Shown here: positions 8,582 through 16,746 of the stretch, one piece after another
How positions within the stretch are numbered: position 1 is the first letter of the stretch
Layout of the letters: each line of letters opens with the position of its first letter
Source: Parafrankia sp041008525
GTDB lineage: Bacteria > Actinomycetota > Actinomycetes > Frankiales > Frankiaceae
Direction of reading: 5' to 3'
Length of the DNA: 64,000 nucleotides
Assembly: GCF_041008525.1 (NCBI RefSeq)
Contig: NZ_JBFLUG010000013.1
Span: 1 to 64,000, forward strand
Position numbers and translations under genes: made by a program
Notes under the pieces: generated by a model
Seen by the model: the letters and a program-made list of their open reading frames with translations, nothing else
Told to the model about the DNA's origin: nothing
Database searches by the model: none

Positions 8582-9627
8582 TCACGCCGCCCGACAGCGG
8601 GAACATCGCGCTGTTCGACACCAGGCACATCGCGCTGCTCGACACCAGGAACGCCGAACGCGGCCGAGTGACGCCGGGATCGACGAGTGACCAGCCAGCC
8701 GAACCCGGCCGCCGTGAAGAACATGACAATGCCGTACACCACACCCGGGATGGCCATCTCGGCGCTGTCCAACAACGCTGGGCTCAGCGCGACCGTGATG
8801 GCGAGTGCGGTGTTGTGGATACCGATCTCGAACCCGGCCGCGACGGCCGCCGGCTGATCGACGTCGACCAGACGCGGCACGCCGTAGCCGACCAGCAGGC
8901 TTACGAGGTTGAAGGCCAACGCGGCCAGCCCGACCGACAGGAAGTAGTCGGCGAGGTTCTCCCACTGCCCGAACAGCACGACGGAGATGACTCCGACGAG
9001 GACCACCACCGACAGCATCTGGACGGGGCGGTTGAGCCGCCGCGCCACCCCCGGCGCCCGCCCGCGTACCAGCATTCCGACCGCGACCGGCACGAGCACC
9101 ATCGAGAAGACCTGAAGAATCTTGTCGGCCTGCAGCCCGACCGCGGCCCCGTCCGCCAGAAAATGCCCTGCCGAGAAGTTCACCACGATCGGCAGGGTGA
9201 CCACCACCAGCACCGAGTTGGTCGCGGTCAGCGTGATGTTCAGGGCGACGTTCCCGCCGAACAGGTGGCTGAACAGGTTGGCTGTCGGGCCACCCGGCGA
9301 CGCCGCGACCAGCATCAGCCCGACCGCCAGCTCCGGCGGGAGCCGGAAGGCGATCACCAGGCCGAAACAGATCGCCGGCAGCAGCACGAGCTGGCAGAGC
9401 AGCGCTACCGTGACCGCCTTCGGATGCCGGCCCACCCGCCGGAAGTCGTCCGGGCTCAGACCGAGGCCCAGGCCGAACATGACGATGCCGAGAGCGAAAG
9501 GCAGACTGGACAGGATCAACGCGGAATCCAGAGCGACGTCATCGGGCCTGCTGCGGCCGGACCGTCGAGCGGACCACCGACCGGTACGAACACCATATCG
9601 TCCTTCGACACCCTGACTCCCGCGCAT
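8536..9627 (-). CDS. Bile acid:sodium symporter (BASS)-family transporter
   Basis: A 363-residue membrane protein with nine or ten hydrophobic helices and the BASS/SBF family blocks: SLPFALGIVMFGLGLGLSPDDF at the N-terminus, VAASPGGPTANLFSHL in the middle, and FEIGIHNTALAITVA near the C-terminus. The family co-transports organic anions with Na+. The start is the ATG at 9625-9627, preceded closely by GAAGGAAG. The C-terminal tail carries a short tandem peptide (GVEQRDVP twice) encoded by a 24-nt DNA repeat around 8597-8655. The last 46 nt overlap the end of the AfsR-like gene on the other strand. Confidence 0.85.
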   Translation of the reverse strand: MRGSQGVEGRYGVRTGRWSARRSGRSRPDDVALDSALILSSLPFALGIVMFGLGLGLSPDDFRRVGRHPKAVTVALLCQLVLLPAICFGLVIAFRLPPELAVGLMLVAASPGGPTANLFSHLFGGNVALNITLTATNSVLVVVTLPIVVNFSAGHFLADGAAVGLQADKILQVFSMVLVPVAVGMLVRGRAPGVARRLNRPVQMLSVVVLVGVISVVLFGQWENLADYFLSVGLAALAFNLVSLLVGYGVPRLVDVDQPAAVAAGFEIGIHNTALAITVALSPALLDSAEMAIPGVVYGIVMFFTAAGFGWLVTRRSRRHSAAFGVPGVEQRDVPGVEQRDVPAVGRRDQSVARNLSARRAKR

Positions 9628-10034
9628 CTTCCTTCTCGGCCTTGTCGGCCGCGATCGAGGGTCAGAATAGAGCGCGGGCACTTGACGAACACTGAACGCA
9701 CGGGAGCACACGTCGACGTCGAATCCACAAACAATTCACTGGCCGTGAGACGCGTGGGGCCGAATCCCCGACCAGGGAACCCAGCGGATCGGCGTGCATC
9801 CCCCGGATCCGGGTCCACAGCGTTGCCGGGGTCCGCGAGCTGGCCGGCGACGGCACACGACGGCCAGCGCCCTGGGCCTCGAGCGGCGCGCCGGGTGTCG
9901 CGGGCCGGGTGTCGCGGGCCGGGTGTCGCGGGCCGGGTGTCGCGGGCCGGGTGTCGCGGGCCGCTGCGCCTGGCGTCGGGACCGGAGGAGGCCAGGAGAC
10001 GCATCTCGACTGCCGCCGATGATCTGCTTGACGC
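9628..10034. other. Divergent intergenic region
   Basis: About 400 nt between the divergent BASS and TetR genes. It holds the five-copy 14-nt tandem array (9891-9960, listed separately) and presumably the promoters for both genes. Otherwise I see no coding potential that beats background; the reading frames here are antisense or low-complexity. Confidence 0.5.
9891..9960. repeat. Five perfect tandem copies of a 14-nt repeat
   Basis: The unit CCGGGTGTCGCGGG occurs five times head to tail with no mismatch, between the divergent BASS and TetR genes. It lies about 75 nt upstream of the TetR operator. It may be replication slippage in GC-rich DNA or a multi-copy protein-binding site. Confidence 0.95.
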
Positions 10035-10052
10035 GGTAGTGACTGGCCACTA
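10035..10052 (+). promoter_or_regulatory. Predicted TetR operator in front of its own gene
   Basis: GGTAGTGACTGGCCACTA contains an inverted repeat: TAGTGAC, a 2-nt centre, then GCCACTA. It ends 10 nt before the GTG start of the TetR gene. It matches the site at 10809-10826 at 16 of 18 positions when one is read on the opposite strand, so negative autoregulation is likely. Confidence 0.7.
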
Positions 10053-10062
10053 ACTTCGACGT

Positions 10063-10716
10063 GTGGCAACGACCGGGACGAGACAGACGGCAGAGGAACG
10101 GCGCGTGTCGGTGCTCGCGGCAGCCGTGTCGGAGTTCGCCCGGGGCGGGTTGGAGGGCACCTCGACCGAGGCGATCGCCACCGCGGCCGGAATCTCCCAG
10201 CCCTATCTGTTCCGGCTGTTCGGCTCGAAGAAGGGCCTGTTCCTGGCAGCCGTCAAGGAGACGTTCGCCCGCACCGTCGCGACCTTCGAGGCCGCGGCGG
10301 GCGAGCGGTCCGGCCAGGAGGCCCTGGCCGCCATGGCCACGGCCTACAACGACCTGCTGGCCGAACCGAGCTACCTGCTGATGCAGATGCAGGCCTATGC
10401 CTCCTGCGGTGATCCGGACATCCGGGTCGTGACACGGCGGGGTTTCCGCGACCTCTGGTACGCGGTCGAGCGTCTCACCGGTCTGGAGGTCGACGTGCTG
10501 CGTGCCTTCTTCGCCATGGGCATGCTCTGCAACGTCTCCGCGGCGATGGACCTGCCCGCCCTCGACGAACGCTGGGCCCAGATCATCTGCTCCGACGGCG
10601 TGGGCATCGAGACGAGCAAGCAGGCTCTGGCCGGGGGCTTCCTGGGCCCGGCCAGCGCCGACACCGACGACGCCGCCAACACCGACGACCCCACCGGTGA
10701 GCGCATCCAGCACTGA
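10063..10716 (+). CDS. TetR-family transcriptional regulator
   Basis: A 217-residue regulator. Residues about 10-60 (RRVSVLAAAVSEFARGGLEG through GISQPYLFRLFGSKKGLF) are the TetR N-terminal helix-turn-helix. A helical ligand-binding and dimer domain follows, then a polar Asp/Ala/Thr tail. The start is a GTG just after the predicted operator, with no clear ribosome site, so the transcript may be leaderless. It sits directly upstream of an EmrB/QacA-type pump gene whose promoter carries the same operator. The simplest reading is a drug-responsive repressor of itself and the pump. Confidence 0.88.
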   Translation: MATTGTRQTAEERRVSVLAAAVSEFARGGLEGTSTEAIATAAGISQPYLFRLFGSKKGLFLAAVKETFARTVATFEAAAGERSGQEALAAMATAYNDLLAEPSYLLMQMQAYASCGDPDIRVVTRRGFRDLWYAVERLTGLEVDVLRAFFAMGMLCNVSAAMDLPALDERWAQIICSDGVGIETSKQALAGGFLGPASADTDDAANTDDPTGERIQH

Positions 10717-10808
10717 ACATCGACCACACAGCCGACGCCGCCACCGGCGCGATCGACATCGACCGAGCTGCACCAGGCCTTCGGTGGTCTCTTTATGGCC
10801 GCCGAAGG

Positions 10809-10826
10809 AAGTGGTCAGTCACTACC
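10809..10826 (-). promoter_or_regulatory. Predicted TetR operator in front of the efflux pump gene
   Basis: Read on the minus strand this is GGTAGTGACTGACCACTT, a 16/18 match to the site before the TetR gene. It ends 14 nt before the pump ATG and abuts the ribosome site, so a bound repressor would block the promoter or early transcription. Confidence 0.7.
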
Positions 10827-10840
10827 TTGAAAGGAAGCCG

Positions 10841-12286
10841 ATGACCACCGACCGGAACCGCCTCGCCTGGACCTTCGTGATCACCTGTATCGCCGCCTTC
10901 ATGACCTCCCTGGACAACCTGGTGGTCACGATGGCTTTGCCGTCGATCCGCGAGACCCTCGACGCCAGCCTGGCCGAGCTGGAATGGACGGTGAACGCGT
11001 ACACGCTGGCCTTCGCGGTCCTGCTGCTGCCCGCAGCGGCGCTCGGCGACCGGCTCGGCCGCCGCCGCGTCTTCGCCGCCGGTCTGGCGCTCTTCACCGT
11101 GGCCAGCGCCGCCGCCGCGCTGGCACCGACCGTCGGCACACTCATCGCGGCCCGGGCCGTGCAGGGTGTGGGCGGGGCGATCGTGCTGCCGCTGTCGATG
11201 ACGCTGCTGTCGGCCGCGGTCCCGGCCGAACGCCGCGGCGCCGCCCTGGGCATCTGGGGCGCCGTCTCCGGTCTTGCCATCGCGCTCGGGCCGCTGGTCG
11301 GCGGGGCCATCACCCAGGGCGCCGCCTGGCAGTGGATCTTCTGGCTGAACGTCCCGTTGGGTGTGGCCGCGATCCCGCTGGCCTTCACCCGTCTCACCGA
11401 GAGCCGCGAGGCGTCCAGCCGGCTGGACGTCACCGGCACTGCCCTGGTCAGCCTGGGCCTGTTCGGAATCGTCCTCGGCGTGGTCCGAGGCCAGGAGCAC
11501 GGCTGGACGAGCACCGGGGTGCTCAGCACGCTGATCACCGGCGCGGTCGGGCTCGTCGCGTTCGTCGGCTGGGAGCTGCGGTCCGAGCGGCGCGGCGGCG
11601 CGGCGATGCTGCCGATGAGCCTGTTCCGCCGGCGCGGGTTCGCCGCGGTCAACGCGGTCGCGGCCCTCTTCTCCTTCGGCATGTTCGGCTCGATCTTCCT
11701 GATCTCCCAGTACCTGCAGAACGTCATGGGCTACTCGCCGCTGGACGCCGGCCTGCGCACCCTGCCCTGGACAGTGATGCCGCTGCTCATCGCGCCGATC
11801 GCCGGCCCGCTGTCCGACCGGATCGGCGGACGCCCGCTGATGGTCACCGGCCTGGCCCTGATGACCGGCGGGCTGCTCTGGCTCCGCGCCGACCTGGCCC
11901 CCGACACCTCGTTCCTGACCCTCGTGCCCGCCTTCGTCATCTCCGGCATCGGCATGGCCCTGTTCTTCGTCCCGGTCGCCAACGTGGTCATGGGGTCGGT
12001 TGCCACCGAGCACGAGGGCCTGGCCTCCGGCGTCAACAACGCCGTCCGCGAGGTCGGCGGAGTGTTCGGCATCGCCGTTCTCGCCTCGGTGTTCGCCACC
12101 GCGGGCGGCTACGCCACCGCCACCGACTTCACCGACGGCATCCGCGTCGCCCTGCTCGTCGGCGCGGCCGCGACCGGCGCCGGAACGCTCGGCTCCCTGC
12201 TCGTCCCCCGCCACCGGACGTCCACCGTCCCCGAGGTCGTCGGCGGCCCGACGCCGCGTCTCGACTACCAGCCCGCCGAGTCCTGA
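10841..12286 (+). CDS. EmrB/QacA-type (DHA2) MFS efflux transporter
   Basis: A 481-residue drug:H+ antiporter with about 14 membrane helices. Visible are the first-helix motif FMTSLDNLVVTMALPSI, the motif A loop GDRLGRRRVF, and the antiporter motif C-like region GLAIALGPLVGGAITQGAAWQWIFWLNVP. These define the DHA2 subfamily. The ATG at 10841 has AAAGGAAG just upstream; longer in-frame starts would run back through the TetR gene. It is probably derepressed when the neighbouring TetR binds a drug. Exported compound unknown. Confidence 0.9.
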   Translation: MTTDRNRLAWTFVITCIAAFMTSLDNLVVTMALPSIRETLDASLAELEWTVNAYTLAFAVLLLPAAALGDRLGRRRVFAAGLALFTVASAAAALAPTVGTLIAARAVQGVGGAIVLPLSMTLLSAAVPAERRGAALGIWGAVSGLAIALGPLVGGAITQGAAWQWIFWLNVPLGVAAIPLAFTRLTESREASSRLDVTGTALVSLGLFGIVLGVVRGQEHGWTSTGVLSTLITGAVGLVAFVGWELRSERRGGAAMLPMSLFRRRGFAAVNAVAALFSFGMFGSIFLISQYLQNVMGYSPLDAGLRTLPWTVMPLLIAPIAGPLSDRIGGRPLMVTGLALMTGGLLWLRADLAPDTSFLTLVPAFVISGIGMALFFVPVANVVMGSVATEHEGLASGVNNAVREVGGVFGIAVLASVFATAGGYATATDFTDGIRVALLVGAAATGAGTLGSLLVPRHRTSTVPEVVGGPTPRLDYQPAES

Positions 12287-12480
12287 CAGCTTCAGCGGGC
12301 GATTGCCGGGGTGAAGAGAAGGGATGGGCGAGGATGTCGGAAGCACTGCGCTCAGGGTGGCGGCAATTTCCGCGCGCGTATTCTTCCGGTTTCGTTATTC
12401 GGTTTCCATGTTCTCCAGGGAATCAGGGGTGGTGCGGGCTATCCAGCGCATGGCAGTGGACCGGGGGCCGACCCCCGGAG

Positions 12481-13362
12481 CTACCGCGAGCGCTTGACAG
12501 GGCGGTGGGTCGCCAGGAACTCCTCGTCCAGGCTTCGCAGCGCGGGGCCGAGCAGTGCGTGGTGCTGTACCACGTGGTCGACGAACAACGGGGTGCGGTG
12601 CTCACCACGCAGGTCCGTGCCGAGGCGTTCCGCCGCGTCGCGGCGTAGTCGAGCGAGTTGCCGTTCGAGCCATTTCTCGTTGGCCTGGTCGTGGGCACGG
12701 TTCAGGAGGCTCAAGGTCTGGCGGGTGCGGTCGCGTGGCCGCGGTGGCAGCCCGCACAGCTCGGGGTAGCAGAAGGCTGCGAGCGTGCGGGCATCCCCCG
12801 GTGACCAGGCCGGGGGCGGCGCCGCGGCAGTCGTGGTGGCCTCCGCCCGCGCGTCCGGCGGCGCAGGTGCGACGGCGTCCGGCGGCGGTATGGGGTGTGG
12901 TGCCGGCGGGAATCCAGGCGCCGTCGGCCCCTGCACGATCAGGTGGAAGCGATGCTCCACGTCGGCGTCGGCGGACCGCAGGGTCAGCCACTGGCGGGGG
13001 CGGGGAAGCAGTTCCGGTGGGCTGTGCCGGGTGATCTCCCGGTACAGCCCGGGGGCGGTCAGCAGCAGCTTCGTGCCGGTGGTGGAACGGTTCTCCACCG
13101 CCCACCGGCCGCGTAGCTGGCTGATCCGTCCCGCCAGCCGCGGCATGGACGGCTCCGGAGCACCGGTCGGGGTCATCAGCGGCACGGCGATATCAACCTC
13201 GGACGGGGCCCGCCCGAAACCGAAGGCCGCACCGGAGCGAACCAGCCAGCGGGTGTCGATGCCCAGCGCGTTCGCGCGGGGGTCGATCTCGCGGTTCAGG
13301 CCGGCTGCCTGCCGGTAGAGCACAATCAGCGGCATACCGGGAGGACTGCCGGCGCCGCTCAT
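12481..13362 (-). CDS. FHA-like protein with C-terminal helical module
   Basis: About 293 residues from the ATG at 13360-13362; an ATG nine codons later is possible and neither has a clear ribosome site. Residues about 38-130 look like a degenerate FHA domain: GFGR at 48-51, strands, then WAVENRS with N91 and GTKLLL. The usual S-x-x-H phosphopeptide motif is not obvious. A Pro/Ala linker leads to a helical C-terminus (GDARTLAAFCYPELCGLPPR, then HDQANEKWLERQLARLRRDA). That HDQA motif recurs in the divergent neighbour. FHA domains bind phosphothreonine, and a Ser/Thr kinase gene lies 1 kb away, so it may be a kinase substrate or scaffold. This is inference. Confidence 0.6.
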   Translation of the reverse strand: MSGAGSPPGMPLIVLYRQAAGLNREIDPRANALGIDTRWLVRSGAAFGFGRAPSEVDIAVPLMTPTGAPEPSMPRLAGRISQLRGRWAVENRSTTGTKLLLTAPGLYREITRHSPPELLPRPRQWLTLRSADADVEHRFHLIVQGPTAPGFPPAPHPIPPPDAVAPAPPDARAEATTTAAAPPPAWSPGDARTLAAFCYPELCGLPPRPRDRTRQTLSLLNRAHDQANEKWLERQLARLRRDAAERLGTDLRGEHRTPLFVDHVVQHHALLGPALRSLDEEFLATHRPVKRSR

Positions 13363-13422
13363 CGGGGCCGGGCGGGCAGCAGGTCGGCCGCGATGAGCGG
13401 CGGCGGCGGCGAGGGGCGGTGT

Positions 13423-14469
13423 ATGGGCAGCGAGAGCGCGGCCGTGCTCAGGGAGTTGCGTGAGCTTCGCCGTGGCCGTGGGCTGCGTTCGGATGATCTG
13501 CCGCGCAGGACCGGCCTGCATCTGCGGCTGTTCTGCGGCATTACTGAGGAGGACTCGCCGCGGCGGCTGCGGGAGAAGCTCGTCGGCGTTCTCACCGAGC
13601 AGTGCGAACAGCTGCCGGGGGATCTGCGGCTGGCGGTGCTCGCCGCGTTCGCGTTGCACGACCAGGCGGACCAGAAGTTTCTGCACGAGCGGGTCGAATG
13701 GGTCGCTGCCCGGTTGGAACGAACGACGCGCACGGCCCGCCGCCGCGTCGACGAGGGCCTGCGGATGCTGGCGGAGACTTTCGCCGACCCGGCCGCTACC
13801 GCCGCTCCTGCCACTCCTGCCGCCCCGAGCTCTCCGACCGGCGCGGCCAGTGGGGTCGCGGCGAGCGCCGCGCCCGGCCCCGGCACGTCCAGTCTGTTTG
13901 TCTCCGAAGGCTGGTATGTGTCGTCGATGCGGTCCACGCTATCCCTCGACACCCGTCCCCTGGCACTCACCGAGGATCGCGTGATCACGGCGACGGCGGA
14001 CCGGCTGGACCGGGTTGTCTGCGCGCTGAGCGTTCCGTACCGGCCGGAGGTGGGCAGCAGGCAGCATCCGCCGGTGGTGACGGCGGCGGTCCCGTACGGC
14101 GGGCGGATCATCGAGGAGGTGCGGCCCTCGCCCCGGCACACCCGCGTCGTGATCGCGCTGCCCCGGGGGCTGACCGCCGGTGAGCAGCACCGGCTCGGCG
14201 TCACGTTCACCATCGAGGCGCGGGCCGGGCTGCTGCCCTACTACGTGGTGACGCCGCTGCGCCGTTACGACCAGGTGAGCGCCCGCGTCCGGTTCGGCGC
14301 GGCGCCACCCACCCGGCTGTGGCGGCTGGACGGGGTGCCCCCGCGGGTCGTCGAGGAGTTCCTGCCCGGCGACGAGCCGCTCGCGCCGGACCCGGCGGGT
14401 GAGGTGCGGGTGCGGTTCCGTGACCTTCGGCCCGGCCTGAGCTACGGCCTGGCCTGGAGCCGGGCGTGA
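13423..14469 (+). CDS. Uncharacterised protein: helical N-terminal domain, beta-rich C-terminus
   Basis: A 348-residue protein from an ATG with GAGGGG 6 nt upstream; an earlier in-frame ATG at 13393 lacks a ribosome site. Residues 5-120 are helical and resemble a module found at the start of many actinobacterial regulators and STAND proteins: LRELRRGRG, LFCGI, LPGDLRLAVLAAFALHDQADQKFLHERV, then RTARRRVDEGLRML. Residues about 155-345 are beta-rich with no motif I recognise. The gene is divergent from the FHA-like gene (60 nt between starts) and its 3' end overlaps the kinase gene by 28 nt. The shared helical motif suggests the two products belong to one pathway. Confidence 0.6.
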   Translation: MGSESAAVLRELRELRRGRGLRSDDLPRRTGLHLRLFCGITEEDSPRRLREKLVGVLTEQCEQLPGDLRLAVLAAFALHDQADQKFLHERVEWVAARLERTTRTARRRVDEGLRMLAETFADPAATAAPATPAAPSSPTGAASGVAASAAPGPGTSSLFVSEGWYVSSMRSTLSLDTRPLALTEDRVITATADRLDRVVCALSVPYRPEVGSRQHPPVVTAAVPYGGRIIEEVRPSPRHTRVVIALPRGLTAGEQHRLGVTFTIEARAGLLPYYVVTPLRRYDQVSARVRFGAAPPTRLWRLDGVPPRVVEEFLPGDEPLAPDPAGEVRVRFRDLRPGLSYGLAWSRA

Positions 14470-16733
14470 GCCGTGGTCTGCTCGTGCGGGGCGTCGGCAG
14501 GCTGCCACGGGTCGGCGGCGAGGGTGCCCCGCCGGCCGTCCGGTTCCAGGACGCGGATCAGGCCGGAGCCGGGGCGCACCGACAGCAGCGCGCCGCGCGG
14601 CAGGTAGGCGACCCCGGCCACGGCGGACGCGACCGCGTCGAGCGCGAGCGCGCCCGTGTCGACCGGCACCACCTCGACCGGCGGCGACTGCCGCCCGGCG
14701 CCGTCCCCGGGGGTCGGGCGCAGCTCCAGCAGTCCGGCCGGGGAGGCGGCGCAGACGGCGATGCGCCCGTCGGCGCCGGCGGCCACCGCCGCCGGCCGGG
14801 ACAGGCGGTGCCCCCGCGGGTCATAGGCCGCGCCGGCCAGGGTGGTGATGCGCCCGTCCGGGGCGACGGCACGCAGCCGGTCGTTGTCCGTGTCGGCGAT
14901 CAGGATCCGGCCGTCAGGAGTCACCGCGACGGCGCTGGGCCGGCACAGCCGGGCCCGCTGGGCCAGCCCGTGGTCGCCGGTCAGCCCGGGGGCGCCAGTG
15001 CCGGCGACGACGGTGACCCGCCCCCTGGCGACCCGGCTACCGTCCCGCCCCGGACCGCCACCGGGTTCGATCCGCAGTACCCGGTGGGCTTCGGTGTCCG
15101 CCACCAGCAGCGCCCCGTCGTCGGTGAAGGCCACCCCGCGCGGACCGGCCAACGTCCACCAGCCGCCGGCGCCGGAGCTGGAGCTGGAGCCACCGCCGAT
15201 ATCGGCGCCGACGCCGGCCGCGGTGCGCACGATGTCGCGGTCAGGGTCGACCTGGCGGATCAGGCCGTTGCCGCTGTCGGCGACGTAGAGCAGGCCGTCC
15301 GGGCCGAACGCCAGGCCGTAGGGGGTGTCGATGCGGGCCATCCGCGCGGAGCCGGCCGGGCCGGAGTAGCCGGCCTCCCGGGTGCCGAGCACCCGCCGCA
15401 CCCGCCCCGACGGGTACAGGCGCAGCACCTGGTGGCGGGCCGGCTGGCTGAGGTAGACCGAGCCGTCCGGGCCGAGCGCGATTCCGTGGGCGTCGAGGAC
15501 CCGGACCGGCTCCGGTACCGGAGCCGGTCGCCGCCCCCGCCGCCGGGCGGCCACGGTATCGGCCCGGTTCCCGCCCCCACCCCCGGCCCCGGCGGGGCGC
15601 GGGCGGCCGGAGCGGGAGCCCGCGGGGGTGTTCGGGACGTCCAGCAGCACGCTGAACACCGGCTCACCCGGCGCGGCGGTGCCCCGCCCACCGACGACCG
15701 ACCACCGCCGCCGCGGGCCACGCGGGCGCGGCACCGCCGTGAGGTCGCGGTAGGCCGCGGCGGCGTCCGCTGTGAGATCCGTGGCCGGGACCGCCCACGT
15801 GCCGAGCCCGACGCCGAAGATCGTGTCCTGAAGCTCCTGGTCCACGTAGAGCGGGAGGGCGCAGCGGGCGAACGCGTCGCGGCCGAAGGTGCGGACGGCG
15901 GCCGCGGCGAGATCGAGGGCGAGCTCCAGCCCGCTCTGGTGGCGGCGGTCCGGATCCTTGTGCATCGCGCGGGCGATGACCGCGGCCACCGCGGATGAGG
16001 TCGCACCGATCGCGTCGAGCGCGGGCGGGATGACGGTGGCGTGCTGGTCGGCGAAGTAGGCCCACGGGTCCACGGGGCTGGCCGCGCGGGGCGGGGGCGG
16101 GAACGGCAGCCGACCGCTGAACAGCTCGTAGAGCGTGACGCCCAGCGCGTACACGTCGACGGCCGGGGAGGACGTGCCGTCATGGATCTGCTCGGCGGGG
16201 GCGTACGCCAGGGTGGCGGCCCGGTTGTTCTGACCGCTCCGGCCGTCCCGGTCGACGATCTGGGCGATGCCGAAGTCAGCGACCTTGATCGTGTGGTCGG
16301 CCGCGACCAGCAGGTTCGCCGGTTTGATGTCGCGGTGCACAACCCCGCGCAGGTGGGCGGCCTGCAGCGCGGAGCCGGTGACGATCCCGGCGGCGCACAC
16401 ATCGAGCACGGACCGCTCGGCCCTGGCGAAGTACTGTCGAAGCGTCCCGCGTTCCAGCCACTCGACCACCAGCAGGTGCATCTCACCGTCGGTCCGGTAG
16501 CTGTAGACCCGCAGGATGTGCGGATGGCTCAGGACGGCCAGGATCTCCGCCTCCGCCCGCAGCAGGCGAGCGGCCTGGGCGGAGGAGTCCCCCGCGCTGA
16601 TCCGCTTGATCGCCACCTGCTGGTCGATGTCGCGGTGCCGGCCGCGGATGACGACGCTGTTCCCGCTCTCGGCGACGACCTCGATCAGCTCGTACTGCCC
16701 CTGGAGGATCGCCTCCTCCCGCTCGAACGGCAT
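14442..16733 (-). CDS. Ser/Thr protein kinase fused to an NHL-type beta-propeller
   Basis: A 763-residue protein. The N-terminal Hanks-type kinase has VAIK (K43), HRDIKPAN (133-140), DFG (153-155) and an APAE segment, so all catalytic residues are present. The glycine loop is degenerate (VAESGNSVV). After a Pro/Gly linker, residues about 430-700 carry NHL/SMP-30-like repeats (GIALGPDGSVYLSQP, GLAFGPDGLLYVADSGNGLI, GVAFTDDGALLVADT, AVAVTPDGRILIADTDNDRL). No membrane helix separates them, unlike mycobacterial PknD (kinase-TM-NHL), so this kinase is probably soluble. The ATG has GGGAGA 5 nt upstream and lies 13 nt after the stop of the upstream nSTAND gene: one operon. Confidence 0.88.
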   Translation of the reverse strand: MPFEREEAILQGQYELIEVVAESGNSVVIRGRHRDIDQQVAIKRISAGDSSAQAARLLRAEAEILAVLSHPHILRVYSYRTDGEMHLLVVEWLERGTLRQYFARAERSVLDVCAAGIVTGSALQAAHLRGVVHRDIKPANLLVAADHTIKVADFGIAQIVDRDGRSGQNNRAATLAYAPAEQIHDGTSSPAVDVYALGVTLYELFSGRLPFPPPPRAASPVDPWAYFADQHATVIPPALDAIGATSSAVAAVIARAMHKDPDRRHQSGLELALDLAAAAVRTFGRDAFARCALPLYVDQELQDTIFGVGLGTWAVPATDLTADAAAAYRDLTAVPRPRGPRRRWSVVGGRGTAAPGEPVFSVLLDVPNTPAGSRSGRPRPAGAGGGGGNRADTVAARRRGRRPAPVPEPVRVLDAHGIALGPDGSVYLSQPARHQVLRLYPSGRVRRVLGTREAGYSGPAGSARMARIDTPYGLAFGPDGLLYVADSGNGLIRQVDPDRDIVRTAAGVGADIGGGSSSSSGAGGWWTLAGPRGVAFTDDGALLVADTEAHRVLRIEPGGGPGRDGSRVARGRVTVVAGTGAPGLTGDHGLAQRARLCRPSAVAVTPDGRILIADTDNDRLRAVAPDGRITTLAGAAYDPRGHRLSRPAAVAAGADGRIAVCAASPAGLLELRPTPGDGAGRQSPPVEVVPVDTGALALDAVASAVAGVAYLPRGALLSVRPGSGLIRVLEPDGRRGTLAADPWQPADAPHEQTTAHARLQARP

Positions 16734-16746
16734 CCGGCTCTCCCGG

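Noticed and set aside
9891..9960. CRISPR-like array
   Set aside because: The 14-nt units are directly adjacent with no spacers and no cas genes nearby.
8296..10053. Plus-strand reading frame of 585 codons
   Set aside because: Antisense to the BASS gene and running through the tandem repeats; low-complexity product.
13363..13686. N-terminal extension of the FHA-like gene
   Set aside because: The added residues are antisense to the divergent plus-strand gene and have no conserved pattern.
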